DNA of 64,000 nucleotides from Rhynchopus sp. YZ270_cl-10. Its lineage: Eukaryota > Euglenozoa > Diplonemea > Diplonemida > Diplonemidae. The stretch covers positions 1,025,014 through 1,089,013 of the forward strand of contig OZ037870.1 of the NCBI GenBank assembly GCA_964035575.1. Direction: 5' to 3'. The position numbers and the translations under genes are program-made. Positions 49,992 to 60,960 of the stretch are shown here, one piece after another (positions within the stretch are counted from its first letter, which is position 1; each line of letters starts with the position of its first letter). Below the pieces are notes generated by a model that saw nothing but the letters and a program-made list of their open reading frames with translations, ran no database searches and had not been told where the DNA came from.

Positions 49992-51380
49992 TGTTGTGGA
50001 GCAGGCAACCGAAACACTACTTTCCTTTGTTTTCTCTTCACCTAGCTGTTCTGGTGTGGCTGTGCCGAAAATAAAGTGTAACTTTAGTACCACTTTTTTG
50101 TACTTACTTTATGCTTCTTTTTTTTTTTTGTACCGATTTTTGTACTTATTTTGTATTTCTCCACAAAAGGCCTGTTTTCACCATATTCATATTCCATTTC
50201 TATTTTACGGACTTTTATTAATGGGTACATGAAACTTTCTTTTCCAAAAAAAAACATAAAAAACGAGTCACGTCACTATCAGAAACAAACAATCCACATA
50301 AAGTAAAAAAAAAAAGTTTGGGTACATTTAGTGCACCCTATTATACCATCTATTCAGTAGAATAGTTAGTATATGAAACAATATTTTAGTGTCTGCGTCC
50401 GCCGATTGAACGGGTGAGGCGTTTTCACTTTGAATTTCTCTATTATTTTCTCATTGCCAGCGGATTTTAAAAAAGGTTAAAAGACTGACTTTAAATTGTT
50501 CAAACCAGAGGCTGGTAAAACGATCGAAACCCTCCAAATTATGATGTATCGTGTTCCAACACCGGCCTATGCTCACCCAGATGTCTCTCTGGGTGTCAAG
50601 GTGTCGTGGTTTGTCTTGTCTGCTCTTTTTTGTCGGCGTACCACATATGAACTGTGCCAAGCCGTTTTTCTCCCGATAAGGGGGTATTTTTTTAGGAAAT
50701 GAATAAAAAGGGAAAATAATTTGCCTTCGGGCAACATAAAAAAAAAAATAGAAACTACTTCGGAACTTTCTTCGTGAGCGCACTGTTCCTGGAGGCTTGC
50801 GCTGCTCAAAGGCGGTGCTTGAACTTCATGGTTTGTGTGCTGGTTTTGGTTTTTCATCAGTTTTTGTTGTGGTAAAATGCCTATCTGCTGTGGTGTCTGC
50901 TGTGATGGTATGGAGTGGACACCACAATGAGGAGTAGTTTGTTTTTTTTGATTCTGTTTTGTTGCTGTAATTTCTGTCGAATCTCGAGTTTTGGGCATGT
51001 GAAGTACACACATATGACCACATCGGGGGAGAATGCGAGACGCCACTCTGACTCCCATTTCAACCTCATTTTTTATTGAGCTCGTTCAGTGCGTTATTTT
51101 TAAATTTGAATGTGATCGAGGTGACTAAGAACGAGAGGCTTAGGTTCATCTTTATTTTTTTAATTTTGAGATATTTGGGCATTATACCCTTTTAGTTTTT
51201 TGATATTGTCAATGCGTTAGCATTTTTGGGTACTTCCTCAAATGCGGAATATGGTCAATAAAATAATCATAAGAATGTATGTGTCTTGTACGTAGGCGCT
51301 TTCATCTTTCACCCCTTTCTGTTCAAAAAGGGTCTATCCTCTCCTGATTGTTTTGTCGTTTTTTGGTACGCCCCCCCTTA

Positions 51381-51495
51381 ATGGTGGCAGTATTGTGATG
51401 GGAGCCCATTGGAATACGCAAAATACATCAAAATACATCACAAAATGTGTATTGTGATGTATTTTGCGTATTCCAATGCAAACTACTGCCACCAT
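51381..51495. mobile_element. Palindromic foldback element (TA target), copy 2
   Basis: It shares ATGGTGGCAGTATTGTGATG, GGAGCCCATTGGAATACGCA and the complementary right arm with copy 1 at 36612-36725, and is also flanked by TA. Its right arm has lost part of the inner stem and its loop is longer (AAAATACATC repeated). Confidence 0.85.
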
Positions 51496-52606
51496 TACCC
51501 TCCCTCTCTTCCTCCCTTCATTGTGCTTTTCTCTTCCCATTGGTTTCACATCGTTTGGGTTGCCTCACAATGAGGAAGGTTGGGTGGAGGGGTATCCAGT
51601 ACAAAAAAATAAAAAACAAGACCCCCTGGTTTTAATCGTTTCCATGCGAGGAGATTGCGAAGGCATTTTTAGACACTTCGTGGTCAACTACATGCATTTT
51701 TTTTTTTCTTTTTTCTTTTTTGCGCCTGCGGCCGCCCATGAACGATGAGGCGTTCACACTTCCAACCTCTCTATTGAGAAGGTGACTAAGAAAGGCCATT
51801 CTTGCCAAAATTTTCCCGTTCTCCCCTCTCGAGGGATCTAGGTTTTATGTTTGTGGCACCCACGTCTCTTCACAGATCATCTGTGGGCCCGTGAATGTCT
51901 GAAACTTTAGAGCTTGGCAGGTGTGTCGTGGATGGGGAGGCGAGAGGGGGAGGATTATTCACGTTGTAAGTTTCCTTTATGTTCTGTTCCGTTTGTTCAT
52001 CCACACACACTCCCTCCCCTGGTTTAATAAAAAAGATTAAACCCCCAAAAATTCTCAAAAAAATAATCAGAGGACGATATCAACTTTTTGTTTTTTTTGT
52101 TTTTTGGGGGGGTGTCATCACCCGAGATGATCACTCCCCGTAATTGAAAAGTGTTTTATTTCCTTCTTTTCATTAGAAAAAGAATGTATATGAAACAATC
52201 TTTTCTTTTATTACAAGATGACTAAGCACGAGAGTCTTAGGGTCATCTTATAAACCTTTCTTTATTTTGGACTCACTCAAATTGCAGGGTTGTGTCAAAT
52301 GAGTAACCCACGCTAGGTCGTAGAAGGTTGACAAGGCGACATTTTCTCCCCCCTTTTTCAAAACACTCTCGCGAAGCCCTGGATAAGGCTTTCGACTTGT
52401 GTTACTATTTTGTTTTTTTTCATACTGTGCGTGTCAGGACATTCCCCCCAAAAGTATTTTCACCTCCCAGGTTTCACCCCATCTTACTGCGCCCCCCTCC
52501 CATTCCCCCCCTTTTTGCTCCAAGCCAAAATGGGACCACAGTCCCGTATCAAGCAGTTTCTTCCGCATTGTGCGGACTTTCCCTGCCCTGTTGAAATACA
52601 AAGCAA

Positions 52607-52692
52607 AGTGGAGAATGCACAAACTGTGGTAACACAACCGAGGCAACTACACTACTCCAACAATTTATCAAAAAAAATACAAAAAAAAAAAA
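52607..52692 (+). repeat. Poly-A-tailed SINE-like repeat
   Basis: It reads AGTGGAGAATGCACAAACTG, TGGTAACACAACCGAGGCAA and CTACACTACTCCAACAATTT, then TATC and an A-rich run. It belongs with the copies at 59380-62100. Confidence 0.6.
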
Positions 52693-55142
52693 ACAAGAGC
52701 ACAAAAGCAAACATATCAAAAGCTTCATATGTTACAACGGCATTACCCCCTGAAAGTCACGCCATGGTTGGTTTACTGAATTCCAAATTTTTATATTCAA
52801 GGTGACCAAGCAACGAGAGGCTTGAGTTCATCATTCACAACTTTATGTCTTTTTCACCCCCCTTTCAAATTCACAATCTGTCTTGAGGTGCACTGTTTAG
52901 AGCAGTGTTTTTCCTGAACCACCACACAAATCATGGCCACACAGAAGTGATGTGGGCAGTGTCAGAGAAGAAAGGGAATCTTCTTTGTTTCAATTGTGCG
53001 TTTTTTTTAAAGATATGTGCCTGGTGATGCACATTCATCTTCCCAATTTCCCTCGTATTTCAAATATTATACTGCATGATTCAATAGATGGCAAAAAAAG
53101 TTTTTTTATTCACTATTTCACAAAAGTAACCCGCTGGTAACCTACATAAGGCACATCAAAGTTGTCTTGTGGTTCGAGCGCACTCCGTGACAAAACAAGA
53201 AAAAATGCGTTCAGGAATGACACATTTTTTTTTCCTTCTGTCAACCCTTACTCAACGAACAAAAGAACGAAAAATCATTCCCGACCCGAAAAAAATATTA
53301 ATTACAATTTTCGTTTCACGTGCGTCACGAAGGCGTCTTGCACTGTGAATCAGCACTTCATCCTTTGTGTTGTGCTAGCCTTATCATTTTAGGGAGTCGA
53401 TGCAACAAATCCTGTCTACACCACCACCCTGGGTGATGTTTGAAGCAGAACCCCACCTCTTTAGCAGGGTATTGTCAGACAATAAAAAAACGCATCGTCT
53501 TGATCACTTCGTTTTCCTTATTCGTCTCTTTCAAATAAAACAAAACAGAAAAAAAACCCCCTTTGTCTGTTACTGCACCTCATTCGCGGGTAATTTACCC
53601 AAAATAACCTCGTTCAACTTTATCATCTTTCACAATTTTCTTTTATTTTATCTTTTTATTTAAGATGGGAGGCTTAGGATCATCTTACCAACTTTCCTAT
53701 TTTTTTCTTCTCCCCGTGGAGTGTCAGTGCCTGCGTCTCAGAGGCGTTTGCACTATCAACTTCACGTTTGCAAGGTGACTTAGCACGAAATCCTCTCAGC
53801 ATGAGGGGCTTCGGTTCATCTTATAAACGTTTCCTGTTTTTTTCGTTCAAACCAAACTGCCAAACGACCCGATCTCTGCTAAGTATTCCCCTTGAAGCCT
53901 CTTTCACTATTTTTCCGCGCCATCCCGTACTATCCATTTTCTCTGGTTTGGCTGCAGTTAACTGATTCCCTGAGAAATGTTACAGAGATCACTTTGGCAG
54001 ATACATCATTTCTTTTAGACTGTGAGTTCGTTTTTCTTTTTTCTTGACGATTGTGATCAAAGTGACTAAGCACAGAGAGGCTTAGGTTCATCTTATTTTA
54101 CGACTCGCATTCATTTATTCGGCATTTATTAGGTACCTTCACTTTCTTTCCAAAGGTGGAAAACTTAGGATCATGTTACAATTTTTTTTTCTTCTTGCAG
54201 TCATTTTTTTTCATTGATGTTTGTCACACAGTGAGACACATTCATCTTCCACATTTGTCTTTTTTTTTTTTTGAAATTTTACGCTCAGTACTTTGAGCGG
54301 AAAGTGTCACGTAGTTCACTCACCCGTGTAAGCGTCAACGCAGCGTCAAAGCGTCAACGCATCAAACAATTATAAGAAGGGGGGTGAGGGAACGACAAAT
54401 GACACTTTTTTTTTACTCGATGTGTTGTCCGCTTGCGTGTGGTCTTCACAATGATTCATGTAAACTTTGTTTTTTTTTATTTTTAAGTTAGAGCTCCGGA
54501 TTCGCGTTTCTTGTGGGACGTGCCTGGTATCAACTTCACTTTCTTTCAGACGATTCTTTTTTTTTCAATTTTTTAAGGTGACGAAAAGTGATCCTTAGTT
54601 TCATCTTTCAAACCTGATAGACACGTCTGAATACATTAGAGAGTTATCCCTCCCCTTTTTGAGTGAGATGTGTGCGTTCAGCGCATTCAATCTTTCAGAT
54701 TTGTGTTTTTTTTTTTTTTTTTTTTTTTTTGTTCTTCTCATCTCTTTTTGCACCCTCTTTGCATTCTTTTTGGTAAAAGAATGTACATGAAATAATGTTC
54801 TTCTCATCACTTTTAACATTCCACAAAGCCCTGGACAAGAAAACGCGACAAATACTTATACTCAATTCGCTCTAAAAAAAGGTCTGTCTTGTCCAGGCAA
54901 TATTTTGCTGTTTCGACCATTTCCAAAACCCACAGGAAAACGCCACCTTTTGTATGCAGGTTGTTGTAAACGATACCACGAAGCAACCTCTTACATTGTT
55001 GTACTCTTTGCAGTCAGCTGTCCACGAGAAACCTGTGGGTGAACCCTGGGTGAACTGAATTGCTGACCTTACCACCACTTGTTATTATTATTTTTTTTTG
55101 GACAAAACTCCATATTTTGATTGAAAATAATATCTTAATCTT

Positions 55143-58070
55143 TTGGACAGGTGGGACAGGAGGCTATACTTTCCTACAGGGACGTTTTTTTTTGAGTTTA
55201 GTGACCTGGGCAGGGACAATCGAGTCTACAGGGAAAGTCAACAGAAACTGAAGGCGGTGCACAACTTCGACGTGGACCGGAAGAAGCTCACGGCCTTCTG
55301 CAGGGGTACCCTGCCGGACGATCTGCTGGCTGTGGCTAGAAGAGATGGTACCCTGACGGCCAACGCACAAGAGATGGATGCCATCCTCCAGGAAGAGTGG
55401 AAATCTGTATTCCAGCTCTACCGCGAGTGCCCTGAACCGGAGTATGACGACTTTGATGCTGTGTTTGGGAAACATGTAGCGAAGCACAACATGGATTTGC
55501 TCCCTCTCACTGGGGAGGATCTGGACCGCGTTCTGCAGAGTAAGAAGAAGTCTGGCGCATGTGGTGTCGATGGGTGGCGCATGGGTGAGCTGAAACGCCT
55601 TCCTGTGGTCCTGCTGAATGCCTTTGCCACAACGTTCAACGAGATCGAAGAATCCGGCACGTGGCCTGAAGCGTTGCTAACTGCGATCGTGACTCTCACT
55701 CCAAAGGGAGAGGGTAAGGACCCGCTGGACCACCGCCCGATCACCGTGACGAGCAGTGTCTACAGACTCTGGGCGTCAGCACGAGTACGTAGCATCCAGA
55801 AGTGGCAAGAAACCTGGATTCACAAGGACCAACACGGCTTCCGCCCTCGCCACGGGGCTCACAACGTCCTGTTCGACATCTGCACGCAGCTGGAAGACGC
55901 ACTGTCTGGCGGAGAACCGCTGTACGGCCTGGCACTTGACTTTGCTAAATGCTTTGACCGTGTTCCCCAGAAGCTTACCCTTGAGCTCGCAGCACGACTA
56001 GGGCTACACCCCCGCATTCTGCAGCCGCTCCGCACCATGTACGAGCAACTGCAACGTAGGTTCCAGCTTCCACTTGGCGTGGGTACCTCGTTCAGAGTGA
56101 CGAACGGCATCCTCCAGGGATGCCCCATCAGCGTCGTCTTGATCAATGCGCTGGTCGCAGTGCTGCTGAAGGACCTGGACAGCTGCAAGAACACCTGCTC
56201 ACGTGCGTACGCGGACGACATCACCCTCCTGTCACGGAAGTCGATGAACAGCTTAGAGCCATGCCTGCGCATTGTGGAGAGGTTCTGTGCCATCACCGGC
56301 ATGAAACTTAACGACATCAAAACCGTTGCATTTGGATCACGTGAGAGCTTCACCAGCACTCTTGTCTCGAACACAGGTCACAGATACAAAACATTGGTGA
56401 AGGTCAAGATCCTAGGGGTCTACCTCTACTGCTCGAAGCACTCTCGACGGTCCTCTCCGGAACGAGTCCGCAAGGCCGTTGCAGCCCTACAACGCCTACG
56501 ATGTATGCCGCTGGCTTTCTACCACAAGTATAGAATTGTGTCAGAATGCATCCTCCCGGGTGCGCTGTATGAGGTCCCGTACGCCCTGCCCTCGCAGTCT
56601 AGCTTGAAGGAACTCTCCACCGCCGTCAACACCTGCCTCTGGGGCAGTGACTATGGGACGCGCGCAGGCCTCGCAATACGCACCGTTTTATTGAAGAGCC
56701 ACCGCACTGACCCGGCTGCCATCATCTGCAACCGGTCCATGAACGTCGTGCTTGACCACATAGCATTTGACGCAACACTGAGAGAACGATGCCTGTCGAT
56801 CTACAAGAGGTACAACGCAGGAGGAGGCTGGGACTTCCGCCCCCACGGGCCGGTCGGCAACATGACCTCCACTAGCATACTGACAGGCGTGAGATGGTGT
56901 GACGACCTAACAACCGTTACGGAGCTCTCGAGTGCACCCGTGGAAGAAGAGAAGACACACGCCCTAGGTCTTCTCGCGCCAGGTGAACGACACCACGCCA
57001 TTCGCGAAATCGTCCGACGACAGAAGTTCACAGATCTTGCCTTGGACAGACCGACTTACGACGGCGCTCAATACGGTGTCAACCTCGCCGACACCACGTA
57101 CCTGCACGACCAACTGCAGTGGTCCCACCCCCTACTAGCTTACCGCCTCCGCCGTATCATCTGCGATGGGATACTCTACGCGCACCCTACGGTGCTGTGC
57201 CTATACGAGTCAACAAAGAGAGGTGGCATACACCTCGAAGCGAACCAGTGCCCCTTATGCCTCACACCAACCACCGGGCTGGCGAAGCACCTGCTGTGGA
57301 CTTGCCCGCACACTGTGTCTGCTAACGTGAAGGAAGCGCACCGCCCTCTCCTCGACAGGATCGGCCCGAACACCCCGAGTTGCCTGGCTATGCATGGCAT
57401 AGCTCCCACGAACACGCCCAAGCACGTAGTAACCGACATGCAGAGATACCTGCTGGACGTCACCACCGCAGTAGATGATCACCTGTCCTCGCGGACGACC
57501 ACAGCGCCTGCACGCCACCCATGGCGTATGGACTTTGAAGTGTTCGATGCGCCCCCATACCAGGAGGCCATCTACCGGCAGCTCGCCCCTTTCTTTGGGA
57601 AGGACGATGACCCGCGATGCAAGCAGAAGCGCCGCGAACTGAAAAATATGCTCCAATGGGCCTCCTCCCTGAAATGGAGTACTGCCAACCTGCCTGTGAC
57701 ATGCGTGGAACTTGCCATTGACTTGGAAATTTTCCACAGGATCTACGTTCTCCGGCCAACCTCTAACATTAGAGAACGGGCCGCCGCCTTGCGCACATTG
57801 CTCAACAAGCTTCACCGCCTGTGCAAAGCCCTTGGGATTCAAAACCCATTTCCTGCATCTGCCATCTCCTCCTCACGGGGCCTCCGGTCCATTGGCGCAC
57901 CCGGACTTATTGGCTACGACCGTCGCCCAGTTTTTACGTACCCGCGCTACACCATGCACATGCTCGAACACGTCATCGTACGTGCCAAAATTACGAACTC
58001 CGGCTGGGGAAATGATATCATCCCTGACAACAAACTTGTAGAAGCCAGCGCAGCTGATGCTGTGCGATAA
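55143..58070 (+). CDS. Non-LTR reverse transcriptase with C-terminal zinc knuckle
   Basis: An open frame of 975 codons without internal stops; the first in-frame ATG is at 55374. Reverse-transcriptase blocks are clear: KKSGACGVDGW (about 135-145), DHRPITVTSSVYRLWASA (196-213), DQHGFRPRHGAHNVLFDI, motif A LALDFAKCFDRVP (catalytic Asp near 266), NGILQGCPISVVLINAL, and motif C AYADDITLLS near 355. After the thumb, a CPLC...H...C motif lies at about 702-723, the zinc knuckle typical of LINE proteins. An apurinic endonuclease domain is absent. In LINEs this protein copies its RNA at a nicked target. GC content and C-rich codon use exceed those of the flanks. The frame looks intact, suggesting a fairly young copy or an active source truncated only at its 5' end. 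Confidence 0.9.
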   Translation: MDRWDRRLYFPTGTFFFEFSDLGRDNRVYRESQQKLKAVHNFDVDRKKLTAFCRGTLPDDLLAVARRDGTLTANAQEMDAILQEEWKSVFQLYRECPEPEYDDFDAVFGKHVAKHNMDLLPLTGEDLDRVLQSKKKSGACGVDGWRMGELKRLPVVLLNAFATTFNEIEESGTWPEALLTAIVTLTPKGEGKDPLDHRPITVTSSVYRLWASARVRSIQKWQETWIHKDQHGFRPRHGAHNVLFDICTQLEDALSGGEPLYGLALDFAKCFDRVPQKLTLELAARLGLHPRILQPLRTMYEQLQRRFQLPLGVGTSFRVTNGILQGCPISVVLINALVAVLLKDLDSCKNTCSRAYADDITLLSRKSMNSLEPCLRIVERFCAITGMKLNDIKTVAFGSRESFTSTLVSNTGHRYKTLVKVKILGVYLYCSKHSRRSSPERVRKAVAALQRLRCMPLAFYHKYRIVSECILPGALYEVPYALPSQSSLKELSTAVNTCLWGSDYGTRAGLAIRTVLLKSHRTDPAAIICNRSMNVVLDHIAFDATLRERCLSIYKRYNAGGGWDFRPHGPVGNMTSTSILTGVRWCDDLTTVTELSSAPVEEEKTHALGLLAPGERHHAIREIVRRQKFTDLALDRPTYDGAQYGVNLADTTYLHDQLQWSHPLLAYRLRRIICDGILYAHPTVLCLYESTKRGGIHLEANQCPLCLTPTTGLAKHLLWTCPHTVSANVKEAHRPLLDRIGPNTPSCLAMHGIAPTNTPKHVVTDMQRYLLDVTTAVDDHLSSRTTTAPARHPWRMDFEVFDAPPYQEAIYRQLAPFFGKDDDPRCKQKRRELKNMLQWASSLKWSTANLPVTCVELAIDLEIFHRIYVLRPTSNIRERAAALRTLLNKLHRLCKALGIQNPFPASAISSSRGLRSIGAPGLIGYDRRPVFTYPRYTMHMLEHVIVRAKITNSGWGNDIIPDNKLVEASAADAVR

Positions 58071-58155
58071 CGAATATGATAAGGTGACTAAGCACGAGAG
58101 GCTTAGGATCATCTTATAAACTTTTCTTTTTTTTGTTTTTGTTTTTGTTTTGAAT
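55143..58155 (+). mobile_element. LINE-type retrotransposon, probably 5' truncated
   Basis: It consists of an uninterrupted reverse-transcriptase frame and a short 3' tail (58083-58155) that begins GGTGACTAAGCACGAGAGG and runs into a T-rich stretch. No endonuclease domain precedes the reverse transcriptase, and the frame opens without an ATG, so the 5' part is probably missing. There are no terminal repeats, which excludes an LTR element. Confidence 0.8.
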
Positions 58156-60420
58156 TCTAATTTTCTTTTAAAGATGACTAAGCACAATGCTAGATTATCT
58201 TAAGGAGGTTTGCCCATTTTTGTTTTGTTCTTTTTGTAAGTAACATTCTTATACTTTCAAACAACATTGTTTCGTACAGATTTCAAGGGGAGGGGGAAAT
58301 GTGAGGAAACCAAAAAAAAAATAAAAACTCACATTTTTCATACTTTCTCTCTCTCTATTTCTTCTCTATCTTCATGATTTTAGCTCTTCTCGCCATATAT
58401 TTATTTTGCAAGAAACCTGAAGGACGAAAGGGGTCGTTTTCTTTCAAAGACGGCACATCCCTTCTCAGTCCCCTAACGGTTCCCTTGCAAAGTGGCATCA
58501 GTATTGAATGGGTTCTCCTTAACTGGGTGGTGTTTGTAAAATTTTTTTTTCAGTTACTACGCATGTCTATGGTGTACTGTTGGGGAATGTCCAAAATTTT
58601 TAAAAAGGGGGTTTTTTTCTTATATTTTTGGGTTTCTCAACGGGAGTTATATCCATTCTCGAGACATGGTGTTTTTTTTTTTTATATGGTTATTACCCAG
58701 CATTACTGCCATTGTTCGGTGAGGCGTTTGCACTTTCAACTTCTCTTTCAACACTGGTAAAGGATGTGTGTACATTCTTTCAACTTTTCTTTCTTTTTCG
58801 TTTTTATGATCAAGGTGACGGGCCATCAAATCAAAACCAGATACCGTCTTTTCAATCTTTCGTCGATGGGAGCATTTTTTGTTGATCCCTCACCATATAC
58901 TATCAATTTATTGATTGCATATGACAATAATCTTTCGTCTAACGCATTATACATGAGGTGTATACGTCCATCGAGACACATCCATCACACCCCCTTTTCC
59001 CCCTCCCTTTGGAGGCTAGCGTAGTATAATTAGGGAAGTGCTCCTGGATGGCACCAGGGTACGATTTTTGGTGTTCGAAAATACCAAAAAAAAAAAAAAA
59101 TCGCTCCGTTTTTTTTCCTCTTCGAAAAATGTTTTTTTTGAAGTTTTCAAGGGTTCTTGTTTTTTTTGTTTTGTACGTCAAAATAAGCAAAAAAGAAAAA
59201 TGAGATATGGAAACATAATCGTACAGAACGCGTTGGTGTACTGCATATGGGCGTACCACGTAGCGCAGCGGGATAGGCTTCGGAGGAGGCTGATCTACGC
59301 AAAAAGAGAAGGGGGAAAAAAGGAGGGGAAAAAAATCATCGCGCTCGTCTGCGGTGACGTAAAAGTGTTTAGTATAGTGAAGCACACTCTAGGGTGGCTA
59401 CACATAATACAACCAAGTTTTCAAAAGAGCTGTTTCTCCAGATCTGTGGCCCAATGTAGAATCCTGAGAAGGTGCTTTTATTGCCCTTTGCAGTAAAACG
59501 GATTTCCGTCATTGGTGCATACTAAAAAAAGCGTACGTTTTTTTTTTTTGAAGAACTCCTGAACGATGATGTGCCTGATACAGGCCCATTTCATCTTTCA
59601 TTTTGTTTTTTCGTTTCTTTCTAGGATAGCTGTGTTCTGCGCGCAGGGATTTCCTTTGAATTTTCTTCCTCCAGTGTTTTTTTTAATTATCGCTGTTTTT
59701 TTTCTTCCGTTTTTTTTTATCACTAATGAAATAATGCATGTTAGCGTGAGATATTTAGTAGTGTGCAAATGTGCATTTTCTTTCACTCCGGGTGGTTGCC
59801 CAGTTGGAGCTGAATCTTGGTACCAAGTCTCTTGAAGTGACTTATGGCTTTAAGCGATGAAAACAGTAAACAGACCCTTTCGGGATTACTGTTGGTCACT
59901 TCTTTTCTTCTGTCAAGATGACTAAGTACGAGAGGCTTAGGTTCCGCCTCACTCTTACTAGGGCACGCCTTGTGATATTTCCACACCCCTTATTTTTACC
60001 CTCTGAACTCCCGCAGTGCTTCTGCCCGTTCCCCTGTTTATCCCCCCCTCATTCGGTTCAACACCGCTCACAAGTAGTAGGAATGAAATTGTTTTATTTT
60101 CACATCCAAAAAAAGTAACATAAAAACATTACATTGGTCAGACCAGGAAGCATAGAGAGCCCCTCTTGTGTTCACTGCCATACCCGCAAAAGAGGTGTGC
60201 CGTCTGTAAAATCGTCTCCCCCACCCTCCCCGTACTTCCCGTCCTTCCCGTCCCTGCCCACTTTTCCGAAGGTACCAAATCTTTGCTCATTCATTGGCAA
60301 TTATTCTCCTTTCTCTCGGCTGTTTGCCTGCAAGGGGGAGGGGTCATTTTTTTTTGTTAAATTTTGTTCAGTGATGTTTACCTCATTTTCATACCCCTTT
60401 TCAAAAAAAAAAAAAAAAAT

Positions 60421-60483
60421 TGACAGTGGAGCTGTGGCAACTAGCTACACTATTCCAACAATTTTTCAAAAAAAAAAAAAAGA
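60421..60483 (+). repeat. Poly-A-tailed SINE-like repeat
   Basis: GACAGTGGAGCTGTGGCAAC, TAGCTACACTATTCCAACAA and TTTTTC are followed by an A run. Related copies at 61657-61727, 62017-62100 and 52607-52692 end in the same way. Confidence 0.6.
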
Positions 60484-60759
60484 AAAAAAAAGCAGTGCCA
60501 AGACTCCGTCCTGTCCTATATTTCAACAAGGAAAATTATTTGGTTGCTGTTTTCCCTTACCTCCAAGGCCCCCTCCTTCCCCCTCCTTCCCTCTCCTCCT
60601 TTCCCAATCCCAACAGTCATGATGTCCATTTTGGTGCTCTGCAAAAAAGGGATGGGAGAAAGCTGTGTATGTCTGAAGAACAAAATTCCCCCGCACACAA
60701 AAAGATGGGGGTGTGTTTTTTTGTTGAAAGAATGAAGAAAAAAAAAAATGTCTAAACAC

Positions 60760-60844
60760 ATCTATACCTTCCGTAGTACAACGGCTTTGGCCAACATTGA
60801 GTACAGACCCTTCCCCAAAGTTCTTAGGCGATTGTAGACACAAC
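60760..60844 (+). repeat. UUCG-type structured repeat, copy E
   Basis: CTATACCTTCCGTAGTACAA, then GGC-TTTG-GCC, CAACATTGAGTACAGACCC, a weak second stem, and GGCGATTGTAGACACAAC with an A-rich tail. Confidence 0.65.
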
Positions 60845-60896
60845 AAAAATACAGAAAATAAGTACAGAACGAAAAGAAAGTGAAATACACAAAAGT

Positions 60897-60960
60897 ATAG
60901 TGGAGCACACTCTAGGGTGGCTACACTAATACAACCAAGATTTCAAAAAAAAAAAAAAAA
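60897..60960 (+). repeat. Poly-A-tailed SINE-like repeat, GTGGAGCACACTCTAGG form
   Basis: GTATAGTGGAGCACACTCTA, GGGTGGCTACACTAATACAA and CCAAGATTTC are followed by about 15 A. Similar copies lie at 59380-59425 and 61437-61490, and a relic at about 31137. Confidence 0.65.

Larger units (their letters stand above)
51120..54618 (+). repeat. Cluster of LINE-tail repeats
   Basis: Copies of GTGACTAAGCACGAGAGGCT with TAGGATCATCTTATAAAC occur near 51120, 52217, 52801, 53663, 53773, 54061, 54154 and 54576, all on the + strand and separated by unrelated AT-rich DNA. They match the sequence directly after the LINE reverse-transcriptase stop at 58083. Each is probably a severely 5'-truncated insertion or a tail-sharing SINE. 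Confidence 0.65.
48375..55142. other. 6.8-kb gene desert of repeats and homopolymer tracts
   Basis: I see no gene here. It begins with the duplicated transferase flank (to about 49150) and a CACGAGAGGGCT repeat (49735-49805). It holds an (AC)n microsatellite (49961-49988), isolated pieces of the UUCG repeat (49558-49583; a TTGCC-TTCG-GGCAA hairpin near 50721-50735), a palindromic element (51381-51495), a poly-A SINE (52607-52692), and at least nine LINE-tail repeats between 51120 and 54618. A minus-strand frame at 50573-51058 has no domain. Poly-T runs exceed 20 at 54711-54730. Confidence 0.6.

Noticed and set aside
50573-51058. Minus-strand 161-codon frame
   Set aside because: The second half is a T-rich tract translation, the first half has no domain, and it lies in a gene desert of repeats.
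59038-59496. 152-codon basic frame
   Set aside because: It spans poly-A/poly-T tracts and a SINE-like repeat; no recognisable domain.
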